DNA from: an uncultured bacterium
GTDB taxonomy: Bacteria; Hydrogenedentota; Hydrogenedentia; Hydrogenedentales; Hydrogenedentaceae
Assembly (NCBI GenBank): GCA_938014335.1
Contig: CALLRP010000025.1
Span: 1 to 64,000 of the forward strand
Reading direction: 5' to 3'
DNA length: 64,000 nucleotides
Shown here: in pieces, positions 19,006 to 27,520 of the stretch
How positions within the stretch are numbered: the first letter of the stretch is position 1
How the letters are laid out: the number at the start of each line of letters is the position of its first letter
Made by a program: the position numbers and the translations under genes
Notes under the pieces: model-generated
Told to the model about the DNA's origin: nothing
Databases searched by the model: none
What the model saw: only the letters and a program-made list of their open reading frames with translations

Positions 19006-19995
19006 TTAATTGTTGTTCTGATAATAAATTATAGTAATTTCTTTCTGAAGTTCTTCTAATTTATTTTTCAAGATTAATCTCACTTTTCTATCCACAAGTT
19101 GTTTATAAATCCCTTTTTTCATTTTATCAAAACGGATTGTTCCTGGCATATTTTTTGAAAGAACTTTTATAATATTCCAGCCGTTTTGGGTTCGAAAAGG
19201 TTGAGACACTCCCCCTTCAGGAAGCATAACTAAATAATGTTTTACTTCTGGTAAAACTTGCTGTAAGTTCATCTCATAATAACGACATTCCTGCATTTTA
19301 GAGAAGGAGTCTTCTGAAAATTGCTGAGCCAGAGAAAAAAAATCTTCTCCATTTTGAATTCGTTTGTATATTTCATTTATTTGTTTTTCTTTTTCGGGGT
19401 CACCCACAAAATCTATTATTAAAATATTCGCGAAGTCATAAGTATTAAGGGCTCTCTTTGCCCATCCTGATTTCACATATTTTTTATATACATCTTCTAT
19501 TTCATCATCAGATACAGAAATGGTTGTCTCTATTTTTTTAATATATTGGTCAACTATGCTCTTTTTTTGAATCTGCTCTTTTATATATTCATCTGTAAGC
19601 TGATTGGATTTTAACCATTTTAGGTATTCTTCCTCTCCCCCCAATAACTGAATCCCCTCCTGATATGTTTCGTTTAATTCTTTATCTGAACAAATGATAT
19701 TTTCCCGAGTAGCCAGAAGAAAAATCATTGTTTGCTCCACGATTTCAGCCATTACTTTTTTTTGGAAATTCTGAATATTCTGAGGAGTAAACAAGACATT
19801 CTTTTTCTTCAATTCAACCTGCCGATATTGGATATAGGCTTGATAATCGGCTTTGGTTATTCTTTCTGAGCCGACCTGTGCAACTACTTCATCACGGAGG
19901 GATATATCTTGCGTAGAATTATCGGAAGCAATAAGATTGGGAGAAACAATAAATAATAAACAAGCAATAAATATTATCAGAATTTGATTTATCAT
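19006..19995 (-). CDS. Periplasmic PpiC/SurA-like peptidyl-prolyl isomerase
   Basis: 329 residues with a signal peptide (LIIFIACLLFIVSPNLIAS). The N-terminal SurA_N-like helical chaperone region includes VVAQVGSERITKADYQAYI, a motif typical of parvulin-type foldases, and helical sequence to about residue 170. The parvulin domain follows at about 180-285: NILIIDF, FFSLAQQFSEDSFS, LPEGGVSQPFRTQNGWNIIKV. The canonical FHARHIL start is replaced by TYDFANILI, so isomerase activity may be weakened. It should assist folding of exported outer-membrane or periplasmic proteins. It sits between two Gfo/Idh/MocA oxidoreductase genes on the same strand, 12 and 31 bases from each. Confidence 0.87.
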   Translation of the reverse strand: MINQILIIFIACLLFIVSPNLIASDNSTQDISLRDEVVAQVGSERITKADYQAYIQYRQVELKKKNVLFTPQNIQNFQKKVMAEIVEQTMIFLLATRENIICSDKELNETYQEGIQLLGGEEEYLKWLKSNQLTDEYIKEQIQKKSIVDQYIKKIETTISVSDDEIEDVYKKYVKSGWAKRALNTYDFANILIIDFVGDPEKEKQINEIYKRIQNGEDFFSLAQQFSEDSFSKMQECRYYEMNLQQVLPEVKHYLVMLPEGGVSQPFRTQNGWNIIKVLSKNMPGTIRFDKMKKGIYKQLVDRKVRLILKNKLEELQKEITIIYYQNNN

Positions 19996-20026
19996 TTGAT
20001 AAAAAAATATTTGTTAATTTACCTGA

Positions 20027-21073
20027 CTATAAATTAATAGGTTTTCCGAGACGGGCGGATTTATAAATTTTTTCTATAAGTTCAACTGCATTTCGTCCTT
20101 CTCTCCCATCCACGGCAGGTTTGCGACCTTTTAAGATTGCCTGGGCAAAGTCCTCGATTTGTCGGCGATGTCCTTCGATTTTTAATGCGGACAAGGGGTC
20201 ACTGGCACCGGAGCCTAATTCGGATTCTTCGCTCATGGATTTTTCTACTTTTGCATCCATTGATTTTTTCTTACTGAATTTCCAAAAAATAAGTTTTCCA
20301 TCTTCTAATACAGCGCTTCCTTCGGAGCCATGCACTTCTACACGAGCTGGATGTCCAGGCCAGATGGCTGTACTTCCTTCAATTACACCATAGGCACCAT
20401 TCTGGAATTCTAATGTGGCGGTGGCTAAATCTTCGACTTCTAATCCTTCATGGGCAATACATTGGGTTTGAGCATACACCCTTTTTACAGGACCCATAAA
20501 CCAGAGCAATAAGTCAATCTGATGTATCCCTTGATTCATTAAGGCCCCTCCGCCATCTAATTTCCATGTTCCACGCCACGAAGCACTGGCATAATATTCC
20601 TTCGAACGAAACCACTTTATATATGCATCTCCTAAAACCAATTTTCCGAACCGATTTTGTTCTATTGCCTGCTTAACTAAACGGGAACCTTCCGCAAATC
20701 GGCTCTGGAAAATGCATCCTAATAGAACGCCATATTTATCTGTTGCTTTGATAATACGGTCGATTCGTTGTGTAGTCACTTCTAAGGGCTTTTCTGAGAG
20801 GATATGTTTACCTGCCATAGCACAGTTTTCTGCAATTTCTGCACGCAAACCACTGGGAATACAAAGACACACTGCTTGTATATCTTTCCGTTCTAACATT
20901 TTCTTATAATCGGTATAAGGCTCTGCATTATATTGATTAGCTAATTTCAAGGCATTTTTTTCTACAACATCTGAAACTGCAACTAATTTTGCACATGAAA
21001 CCGAATTAATCGCAGATGCATGAACAGGACCAATATTTCCGCATCCAATAATTCCAAATCCAACTTTTTTCAT
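20027..21073 (-). CDS. Gfo/Idh/MocA-family oxidoreductase
   Basis: 348 residues, the usual length. The Rossmann motif VGFGIIGCGNIGPVHASAI opens the protein; AVCLCIPSGLRAEIAENCAMAGKHILSEKPLEVT gives the EKP catalytic lysine (about residue 96); GGGALMNQGIHQIDLLLWFMG carries the active-site histidine. Typical substrates are myo-inositol, sugar or sugar-acid derivatives with NAD(P). It is not close to the 17761 gene in sequence, so this is co-location of two subfamilies rather than tandem duplication. The ATG at 21073 follows AAAGGAGTAGACA; first gene of the minus-strand trio and divergent from mtlD. Confidence 0.92.
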   Translation of the reverse strand: MKKVGFGIIGCGNIGPVHASAINSVSCAKLVAVSDVVEKNALKLANQYNAEPYTDYKKMLERKDIQAVCLCIPSGLRAEIAENCAMAGKHILSEKPLEVTTQRIDRIIKATDKYGVLLGCIFQSRFAEGSRLVKQAIEQNRFGKLVLGDAYIKWFRSKEYYASASWRGTWKLDGGGALMNQGIHQIDLLLWFMGPVKRVYAQTQCIAHEGLEVEDLATATLEFQNGAYGVIEGSTAIWPGHPARVEVHGSEGSAVLEDGKLIFWKFSKKKSMDAKVEKSMSEESELGSGASDPLSALKIEGHRRQIEDFAQAILKGRKPAVDGREGRNAVELIEKIYKSARLGKPINL

Positions 21074-21221
21074 TGTCTACTCCTTTAAAAAATGTTTAGA
21101 ATAATTAATTCTTTATCAGAATAAGATTATATATTCAAAATACATCGTAAATTATAACTATGATATAATACCAAATCCAACCTTATATAGATAAAGCATC
21201 TTTTTTTATAAGGATTTTTAT

Positions 21222-22394
21222 ATGAAATTAGCTCTGCAATTTGGTGCAGGAAATATTGGCAGAGGCTTTTTAGGGCAACTTTTTTATGAGAGTGGTTACC
21301 ATACCCTTTTTATAGATGTTGTCCCTGAACTCGTAGAGCAAATAAACAAAGAAAAACAATACCCTGTGAAAATTATTGGAGATAATGAGTATACAATTAC
21401 AGTTAAAAATGTAGATGCTCTTCTACTCACTGAAAAAGAAGAAATATCCAATGCGATTCAAAGAGCCGATATTGTTGCAACCGCTGTAGGGGCGAGAGGT
21501 ATATCTGCAGTAGCCGAAGTGCTTTCCAGTGGTATTGCCAAACGATTAGAAGAAAACTCGATTAGCCCCTTAAACATTATTATATGTGAAAATCTCCCCG
21601 AACCTAAAACGACTGTTTATAATGAAATAACGTCTCACCTTCCTCAAAATTTATTAGAGTCTTTTGATGAGAATATCGGACTTGTAGAGGCATCTATTGG
21701 TAGAATGGTGCCTATTATTACAGAAGAGGTGAAAAAAGAACATCCTTTATTAGTTCGTGTTGAAGAATACTGTGAACTTCCTGTAGATGCGGATGCATTT
21801 AAAGGAGACCTTCCCCAAATCAAGGGAATGAAACTCTGCCGTCCTTTTTCGGGGTATGTTCACCGCAAGCTATATGTGCATAATCTGACCCATGCCGTTT
21901 GTGCTTATCTTGGAAAGTTAAAAAATTACAAGTTTATCTGGGAAGCGGTGGCTGATGGTGAGATATGCAAAATAACAAAAAATGCAGGGATTGAAAGTGC
22001 AAGAGCTATCCACCAATTAGACGGATTGTCATTCCAAGAACTTGAAGATTATATTGAGGACTTACTAAAACGATATAGCAACAAACATTTAGGAGATCAA
22101 ATAGAACGAGTTGCAAGAGACCCCATTCGGAAATTAGGTCCCGGTGAAAGGTTTATTGGAGCGGCAATGTATTGTTTCAAGGCGGGAATTATACCTGAAC
22201 ATATTTCAATAGGGATTGCCAGTGCCTTATTTTATAAGGGAGAAGATGAAACCAGCCAAAAATTAAGGGAGATCAGAACTCAAAAAGGTGTGGAAGGGAT
22301 ATTAAAAGAAATTTGCCAAATAGAAGAAACCAATCCTTTATTTAATTTAGTAAAACAGGCAATGGAAAAATTAAAAATTAATAATTGGTTATAA
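21222..22394 (+). CDS. mtlD: Mannitol-1-phosphate 5-dehydrogenase
   Basis: 390 residues, the family length. It converts mannitol-1-phosphate and NAD to fructose-6-phosphate. The dinucleotide-binding GAGNIGRGFLGQLFYESGY lies at residues 8-26; IICENLPEP, VEASIGRMVPI and KLYVHNLTHAVCAYLGKLKNY (catalytic region, about 217-237) follow the MtlD pattern. The ATG follows ATAAGGATTTTTAT, and a TATAAT sequence lies at 21164-21169. No mannitol PTS gene is nearby; instead two 2-oxoacid dehydrogenase subunits follow 25 bases later. It may therefore make mannitol-1-phosphate from fructose-6-phosphate rather than serve PTS uptake (inference). Confidence 0.93.
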   Translation: MKLALQFGAGNIGRGFLGQLFYESGYHTLFIDVVPELVEQINKEKQYPVKIIGDNEYTITVKNVDALLLTEKEEISNAIQRADIVATAVGARGISAVAEVLSSGIAKRLEENSISPLNIIICENLPEPKTTVYNEITSHLPQNLLESFDENIGLVEASIGRMVPIITEEVKKEHPLLVRVEEYCELPVDADAFKGDLPQIKGMKLCRPFSGYVHRKLYVHNLTHAVCAYLGKLKNYKFIWEAVADGEICKITKNAGIESARAIHQLDGLSFQELEDYIEDLLKRYSNKHLGDQIERVARDPIRKLGPGERFIGAAMYCFKAGIIPEHISIGIASALFYKGEDETSQKLREIRTQKGVEGILKEICQIEETNPLFNLVKQAMEKLKINNWL

Positions 22395-22419
22395 ATAACA
22401 TCAAAAGAAGGATAAAGTC

Positions 22420-23757
22420 ATGTTTGAAGTAAAAATGCCCAAATTAGGACAGACTGTAGAAGAAGCCATGATCGTCCAATGGCTAAAACAAGAAGGTGAT
22501 GAAGTTAAAGAGGGTGAACCTCTATTTACTGTGCAGACAGATAAGGCAGAGATTGAATTTGAGTCCCCTGCCGCGGGAACCCTTTTGAAGATATTAGTTG
22601 AAGCAGGAATAGAAATACCTGTGCTAACAGTAGTAGCACTTATAGGAGATAAAAATGAAGCGATTCCTACGGAATACACTCAAGGTGCAATATCGGGCAC
22701 ATCTACCCAATCTAAAATAGAAGAAAAAAATGAAGTAAAAGGCACAAAAGTTGTAGAAATTCCTTCTTCCCCGACCGTGACTGTTCCAACTATGGTAACT
22801 TCAGAGGAAGTTATTGCATCTCCGAGAGCAAAGAAGCTCGCAGAAAAACATAATGTTTCTTTACAAGGTATTCAAGGGTCAGGTGTCGGAGGAAGAATAA
22901 TGTCTTCTGATGTAGAAATGGCTGTTAAATCTCAAGTAAAAGCAACACCTGTAGCACGGAAATTAGCAGAACAAGGAGGGATTGATTTACAAAGTGTTAA
23001 AGGAACAGGAGTTCATGGAAAGATTATGAAAGAGGATGTAGAAAAAACAAAGACATCCCCTCCAAAGGAGACCGCTCCTTTACCTACCTTTCCAACTACA
23101 ATACAAAAGGTACCTCTAACACCGATGCGAAAAATTATTGCAGAACGCATGGGGCAAAGTATGCACATTGCTCCCCATTATTACATAACTGTTGAAATTG
23201 ACATGACGAACGCAAAAACACTAAGAGGAAAATTACCATTTAAGGTATCCTTCAATGATATTGTGTTATATGCTACGGTAAGGACACTTCGAGAGTTTCC
23301 TTTAGTAAATGTACAGTGGGGTGGTGATTGTATTATTCAAATGCCGGATATCAATTTAGGTGTTGCGGTTGCTCTACCTCAAGGTTTAATCGTTCCAGTA
23401 GTTAAAAAAGCCCAAGAACTTTCTTTAGAAGGACTTGCTAAAAAGGCAAAAGAACTTATCACAAAAGCACAAAATAATAAATTACTCCCGGATGACTATA
23501 CCGGCAATACATTTACGGTGTCCAATTTAGGTCCCTATGGTGTAGACCATTTTACTGCAATCATTAATCAGCCGGATAGTGCTATTCTGGCGGTAGGACA
23601 GATAAAAGACCGCCCTGTTGTAGTTGAGGGAGGTATTTTTATTCGACCTATAATGAAAGTGACGATGTCCTGTGACCATCGAGTAATAGATGGGGCATTA
23701 GGCGGACAGTTTATGGGTAGATTTCGTGAGATATTAGAAATGGCAGACTTCATGTAA
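22420..23757 (+). CDS. 2-oxoacid dehydrogenase E2 acyltransferase with two E3-binding domains
   Basis: 445 residues. The lipoyl domain (1-80) has the lipoylation lysine in VQTDKAEIEFESP. After a linker come two tandem peripheral-subunit-binding domains: ASPRAKKLAEKHNVSLQGIQ (about 128-165) and ATPVARKLAEQGGIDLQSVK (about 172-207), each ending GxxGxGxxGRIMxxDVE-like. The catalytic domain (about 230-445) has IAERMGQSMHIAPHYY, NTFTVSNLGPYGVDHFTAII and the active-site DHRVIDGALGGQF near the C-terminus. It transfers an acyl group from lipoyl-lysine to CoA, most likely acetyl in a pyruvate dehydrogenase complex. One E3-binding domain is usual; two is odd. No E1 gene lies in the window. It is followed by E3 after 28 bases. 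Confidence 0.92.
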   Translation: MFEVKMPKLGQTVEEAMIVQWLKQEGDEVKEGEPLFTVQTDKAEIEFESPAAGTLLKILVEAGIEIPVLTVVALIGDKNEAIPTEYTQGAISGTSTQSKIEEKNEVKGTKVVEIPSSPTVTVPTMVTSEEVIASPRAKKLAEKHNVSLQGIQGSGVGGRIMSSDVEMAVKSQVKATPVARKLAEQGGIDLQSVKGTGVHGKIMKEDVEKTKTSPPKETAPLPTFPTTIQKVPLTPMRKIIAERMGQSMHIAPHYYITVEIDMTNAKTLRGKLPFKVSFNDIVLYATVRTLREFPLVNVQWGGDCIIQMPDINLGVAVALPQGLIVPVVKKAQELSLEGLAKKAKELITKAQNNKLLPDDYTGNTFTVSNLGPYGVDHFTAIINQPDSAILAVGQIKDRPVVVEGGIFIRPIMKVTMSCDHRVIDGALGGQFMGRFREILEMADFM

Positions 23758-23785
23758 TACTAAAATAAGAAAAGGAGATTGCATC

Positions 23786-25174
23786 ATGGTGGATTACGAT
23801 GTCTTAGTGATAGGAGCAGGTCCCGGCGGATATGTTTCTGCAATTCGCTCTGCCCAGAGAGGGGCAAAAACGGCAGTTATCGAAAAAAGATTTTTAGGAG
23901 GCGTTTGTTTAAATATTGGTTGTATTCCTACCAAAACTTTGATAAACACCGCAGGCTTGTTTCGTAAATTGAAGAAAGCAGATGAATTGGGTATTCATAT
24001 TGCAAATGCACAGTTAGATTTTAACCAACTTAAACAACGGAAAAATAAAGTAATTTCTCTAAACACAGGAGGAATTGAGCGACTTTTTAAATCCTATCAT
24101 ATTGATTGGATAAAAGGGGAAGCGGAAATTTCACAACCCGGTAAAGTCGTAGTAGATGGGAAACCAATTACATCAAGAAATATCATTATAGCCACAGGGG
24201 GAAGACCTATTGAATTACCCATTTTGCCATTTGATAAAAAACGAATTATTGATAGTTCTCAAGCTTTAGAATTAACAGAAATCCCTAAAAGGATTGGCAT
24301 AATTGGAGCGGGAGCTATTGGATGTGAATTTGCATGTATATGGAACAGTTTTGGTGCAGAAATTCATCTCATTGAAATGTTGCCCCATATTCTTCCTAAG
24401 GAAGATGAAGAACTTGCAAAGAGGCTTGAATCGATATTCAAAAAAGAGGGAATTCAGGTATATACAGGGAGTAAATTAAAGGAAGCAAAAGTAAATGAAG
24501 ATAATATTATCCTCTCAATAGAAGGTAGTAAAACTACGGAAATTATGGTTGATCTTGTCCTTGTGTGTGTAGGGATGAGGTGCAACTCAGACTGTGTAAA
24601 AGAACCTCTGCGGAGCGCTCTAAAAATAAACAAAAAGGGTGGTATTGCCGTAAACGACAAGATGGAAACCGGCGTTCCGGGGGTTTATGCTATTGGTGAT
24701 GTAGTAGACCGAACATGGTTAGCACACGGTGCTTCCAATGAAGGTATTGTAGCAGTAACGAATGCTACGGGCGGAAATAAACGAATGGATTACCGTGTCC
24801 TACCTGCATGCACATTCACCTTTCCTGAATTAGCAAGTGTCGGCTTAACAGAAGCAAAAGCCAAAGAACAGGGCCTTTCCGTTAAAATAGGTAAATTCCT
24901 CTTTTCTGCTAACGGTAGAGCTCATGCTATAGGTGAACCTGAGGGGATGGTTAAAATTATAGGGGATGCTCGCACGGATGAAATTGTAGGAGTTCATATA
25001 TTAGGACCAGAAGCGGGTGAAATGATAGCAACAGCAAGTGTTGCTATGAGATTAGAAAGTACTGTTGAGGAACTTGCTGAGACAATATTTACTCATCCCA
25101 CATTATCCGAAGTGATTATGGAAGCTAGTGAAGACTATTATGGAATGAGTATTCACAGCCCCGCAAAGAAATAA
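23786..25174 (+). CDS. lpdA: Dihydrolipoyl dehydrogenase (E3)
   Basis: 462 residues. The FAD-binding VIGAGPGGYVSAIRSAQRG lies at 8-26, the redox-active disulfide in GGVCLNIGCIPTKT at about 37-50, the NAD-binding GIIGAGAIGCEFACIWNSFG at about 170, YAIGDVVDRTWLAHGASNEG at about 305, and the C-terminal FTHPTLSEVIMEA has the catalytic His-Glu pair. It reoxidises the dihydrolipoyl group of E2 using NAD. The gene directly follows E2 with AAAAGGAGATTGCATC before its ATG, so the two are surely an operon with mtlD upstream. Confidence 0.96.
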   Translation: MVDYDVLVIGAGPGGYVSAIRSAQRGAKTAVIEKRFLGGVCLNIGCIPTKTLINTAGLFRKLKKADELGIHIANAQLDFNQLKQRKNKVISLNTGGIERLFKSYHIDWIKGEAEISQPGKVVVDGKPITSRNIIIATGGRPIELPILPFDKKRIIDSSQALELTEIPKRIGIIGAGAIGCEFACIWNSFGAEIHLIEMLPHILPKEDEELAKRLESIFKKEGIQVYTGSKLKEAKVNEDNIILSIEGSKTTEIMVDLVLVCVGMRCNSDCVKEPLRSALKINKKGGIAVNDKMETGVPGVYAIGDVVDRTWLAHGASNEGIVAVTNATGGNKRMDYRVLPACTFTFPELASVGLTEAKAKEQGLSVKIGKFLFSANGRAHAIGEPEGMVKIIGDARTDEIVGVHILGPEAGEMIATASVAMRLESTVEELAETIFTHPTLSEVIMEASEDYYGMSIHSPAKK

Positions 25175-25242
25175 GCCATAATAATTTTCTATCATATTTA
25201 TCCTTTTTGGGGTTTATAACTGAAATTCTTTATAATGACTAT

Positions 25243-27513
25243 ATGACAAACATGAACACAAATGTAACAACACATTTTAGGAGAGACCTCATATCGGTCT
25301 GTCTCTTTTTATTCATTTTTCCGCTGGTTATTTTGGTAATTGACTTTTCTTTGAATCAAATACCGGGAAATTATACTGCTTTATATTCCAGTCCACTTTG
25401 GGTGGAAGGGAAAACAATACAAAATAATGGTTTTAAGAAAGATATAATTACAGATAGTTCTAAATATCTCTCTGACTATTTATATATGGCAGAGACAAAA
25501 AGTTTATCCTCAATATTATGGGATAATACCTCAGGAGGAGGGACCCCTTTTCTCGCAAGATGGGAAACCCGAGTTTTCTCATTATTCAGTTTACCTTTTT
25601 ACTTTTTACCCCTATGGCAAGCTATTTATTCAAGTGTTTGGTTAAAAATGATAGTGGCAGGTATTGGTGTATATCTATTAGCAATGTCGTTTGGATTATT
25701 ACCCTCTGTAGGCTTGTTTCTTGCGGTATTATTTCAAGTTAGTGGACCTTTATTCCTAATACCTATTCATCCCATAACCGATATCATCGTTTGGTTTCCT
25801 CTCTATCTATGTCTTATGAATCTCACTTTATACTATTCATTCCGTTATTGGGTTTTATTATGTCCTGTAATTGCTCTTATGTCACTTGGCGGGAATATTG
25901 AAATACTAACTGTTATATTTGTTTTTACCTTCATATATTTGATTGTTGTATATCTAATTGCCCGACCTGAAAATACTATTTACTATGTTCCTGTGATTTT
26001 TGTTGTCCTTGCTTGGGTAACTGCGTATGGTTTAATCGCATTTCAGTTACTCCCATATATAGAATGGAATAGATATAGGACAATTATTACATTTCCCTCA
26101 TCTGTCCCCAATCTTGTTCATAAAGATTTTATAGGTTTTTTCTTCCCTGCTGGTGTTTCCAAAGAACATCCCCATCTTATCTCTCTTATATTATTGTGTT
26201 CCCCAGGAATTTGTTGCATCCTTTTACTTCCTTTATGGTTAAGTGCTCGTTCTCTGATTAAACCCGAAACTCGCAGTAAAACAGAGGCTTTTTTCCTTAC
26301 GAGTTTAATCCTTTTTGCCATTTCTTACATCTTTATATGTCTCAATATTCACATACCCTATATTGGTAATCTATCCCTAATCCATATGGGGTGGCTTATT
26401 ATACTTTCTACAGGTGCTATTATTGGAATGGCTATTGAATCTTGGAATTTGTTCTCTCCTGATGAATGCCGTTTATGTGTAAAACGACTTTTGTTTCTTG
26501 CCTTGTTATGCTGGACCGCGTTATTTATATTAGCCTTTATAGGGAAAATAACAAATGTTATAGGAACTGAATCTTTTTGGAGAGAATTTAGTATATCTTT
26601 TTTGTTCCTATTTCTAATATGTTTTTATTTACTTGTAAGCCTCTTTTCTCCTTCCCCTCGCAATGCAGGGTATATAATAACACTTATCCTCTTACTATCT
26701 GTAGTCATTTTATATCGCCCATACCGTGTTACCACACCCATAGAATTATTAAGATTGAGTGAAACATCTATCAACAAATTAAAAGAACATGGGACAAGAT
26801 TTGCAGGACCCGATTATTTACAAGATTCTGTTTTTCCCACCAAGGGGTTAAACATGATGGTTATCCCTTTTGAAAAATGTACCAATAGATATTCTGTCTT
26901 TATGACAAAAGCTTTGGAAGACCCAAAACTGTGGTTTAGAGCAGGGACTTCTTCTTTTCTTTTTACCCCTTCTGATAATGAAAATATTAACAATTCATTT
27001 TATAGGATTCGTTCTGAATTAAAGTTAGCAGATATGTTTTCTTCCGGATTGGCTATACTTAAATCGGATAAAAATGCATATCGTGCTTATGTTATTTACA
27101 ATGGAAAGACTACTGATAAAATAAACCCTGAGTTATTATCCTCTGAATTGCCTTATTTAGTAGAGAATGCCCCTATCCCTGAAACAACACCTATTGCTGA
27201 GCTTCCTGCAATAGTGGAGGATGTTTCTTCAACACATGTTCGTATAAAAGTAGAAAAAACCAAACCGGGAATACTCGTATTAGCAGATACCTATTATCCG
27301 GGTTGGTCGGTTAGTGTAGATGGCGTGTCAAAGGATGTTATTCCTGTCAATATTGCTTTTCGGGGTGTAGAGCTCAGTGAAGGAGACCACCAAATTGATT
27401 TTGAATATCAGTGTAAAGGGTTCTGGTGGGGATTCTTCATTAGCGTAGTTACTTTCATCTTATTCTTAATCATCATAAGATTTTCTTTCCGTTTCTCAAG
27501 GCAACTCATATAA
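25243..27513 (+). CDS. YfhO-like polytopic membrane protein
   Basis: About 756 residues from the ATG at 25243 (an in-frame TTG at 25207 is less likely; neither has a strong ribosome site). An N-terminal helix, then about 11-12 further membrane helices to residue 500, a soluble region of about 200 residues, and a last helix near the C-terminus (FWWGFFISVVTFILFLIII). The segment VLADTYYPGWSVSVDG followed by AFRGVELSEGDHQIDFEY is the hallmark of the YfhO family, whose characterised members act in glycosylation of cell-wall polymers. The first loop's DNTSGGGTPFLARWETRVFS resembles the periplasmic catalytic loop of the family. The substrate is unknown. It follows E3 by 68 bases and converges with clpB. 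Confidence 0.8.
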   Translation: MTNMNTNVTTHFRRDLISVCLFLFIFPLVILVIDFSLNQIPGNYTALYSSPLWVEGKTIQNNGFKKDIITDSSKYLSDYLYMAETKSLSSILWDNTSGGGTPFLARWETRVFSLFSLPFYFLPLWQAIYSSVWLKMIVAGIGVYLLAMSFGLLPSVGLFLAVLFQVSGPLFLIPIHPITDIIVWFPLYLCLMNLTLYYSFRYWVLLCPVIALMSLGGNIEILTVIFVFTFIYLIVVYLIARPENTIYYVPVIFVVLAWVTAYGLIAFQLLPYIEWNRYRTIITFPSSVPNLVHKDFIGFFFPAGVSKEHPHLISLILLCSPGICCILLLPLWLSARSLIKPETRSKTEAFFLTSLILFAISYIFICLNIHIPYIGNLSLIHMGWLIILSTGAIIGMAIESWNLFSPDECRLCVKRLLFLALLCWTALFILAFIGKITNVIGTESFWREFSISFLFLFLICFYLLVSLFSPSPRNAGYIITLILLLSVVILYRPYRVTTPIELLRLSETSINKLKEHGTRFAGPDYLQDSVFPTKGLNMMVIPFEKCTNRYSVFMTKALEDPKLWFRAGTSSFLFTPSDNENINNSFYRIRSELKLADMFSSGLAILKSDKNAYRAYVIYNGKTTDKINPELLSSELPYLVENAPIPETTPIAELPAIVEDVSSTHVRIKVEKTKPGILVLADTYYPGWSVSVDGVSKDVIPVNIAFRGVELSEGDHQIDFEYQCKGFWWGFFISVVTFILFLIIIRFSFRFSRQLI

Positions 27514-27520
27514 AATATTT

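Noticed and set aside
22401-22679. 92-residue minus-strand ORF opposite the E2 lipoyl domain
   Set aside because: Shadow of a strongly conserved gene; composition low-complexity Ser/Thr from the complementary strand.
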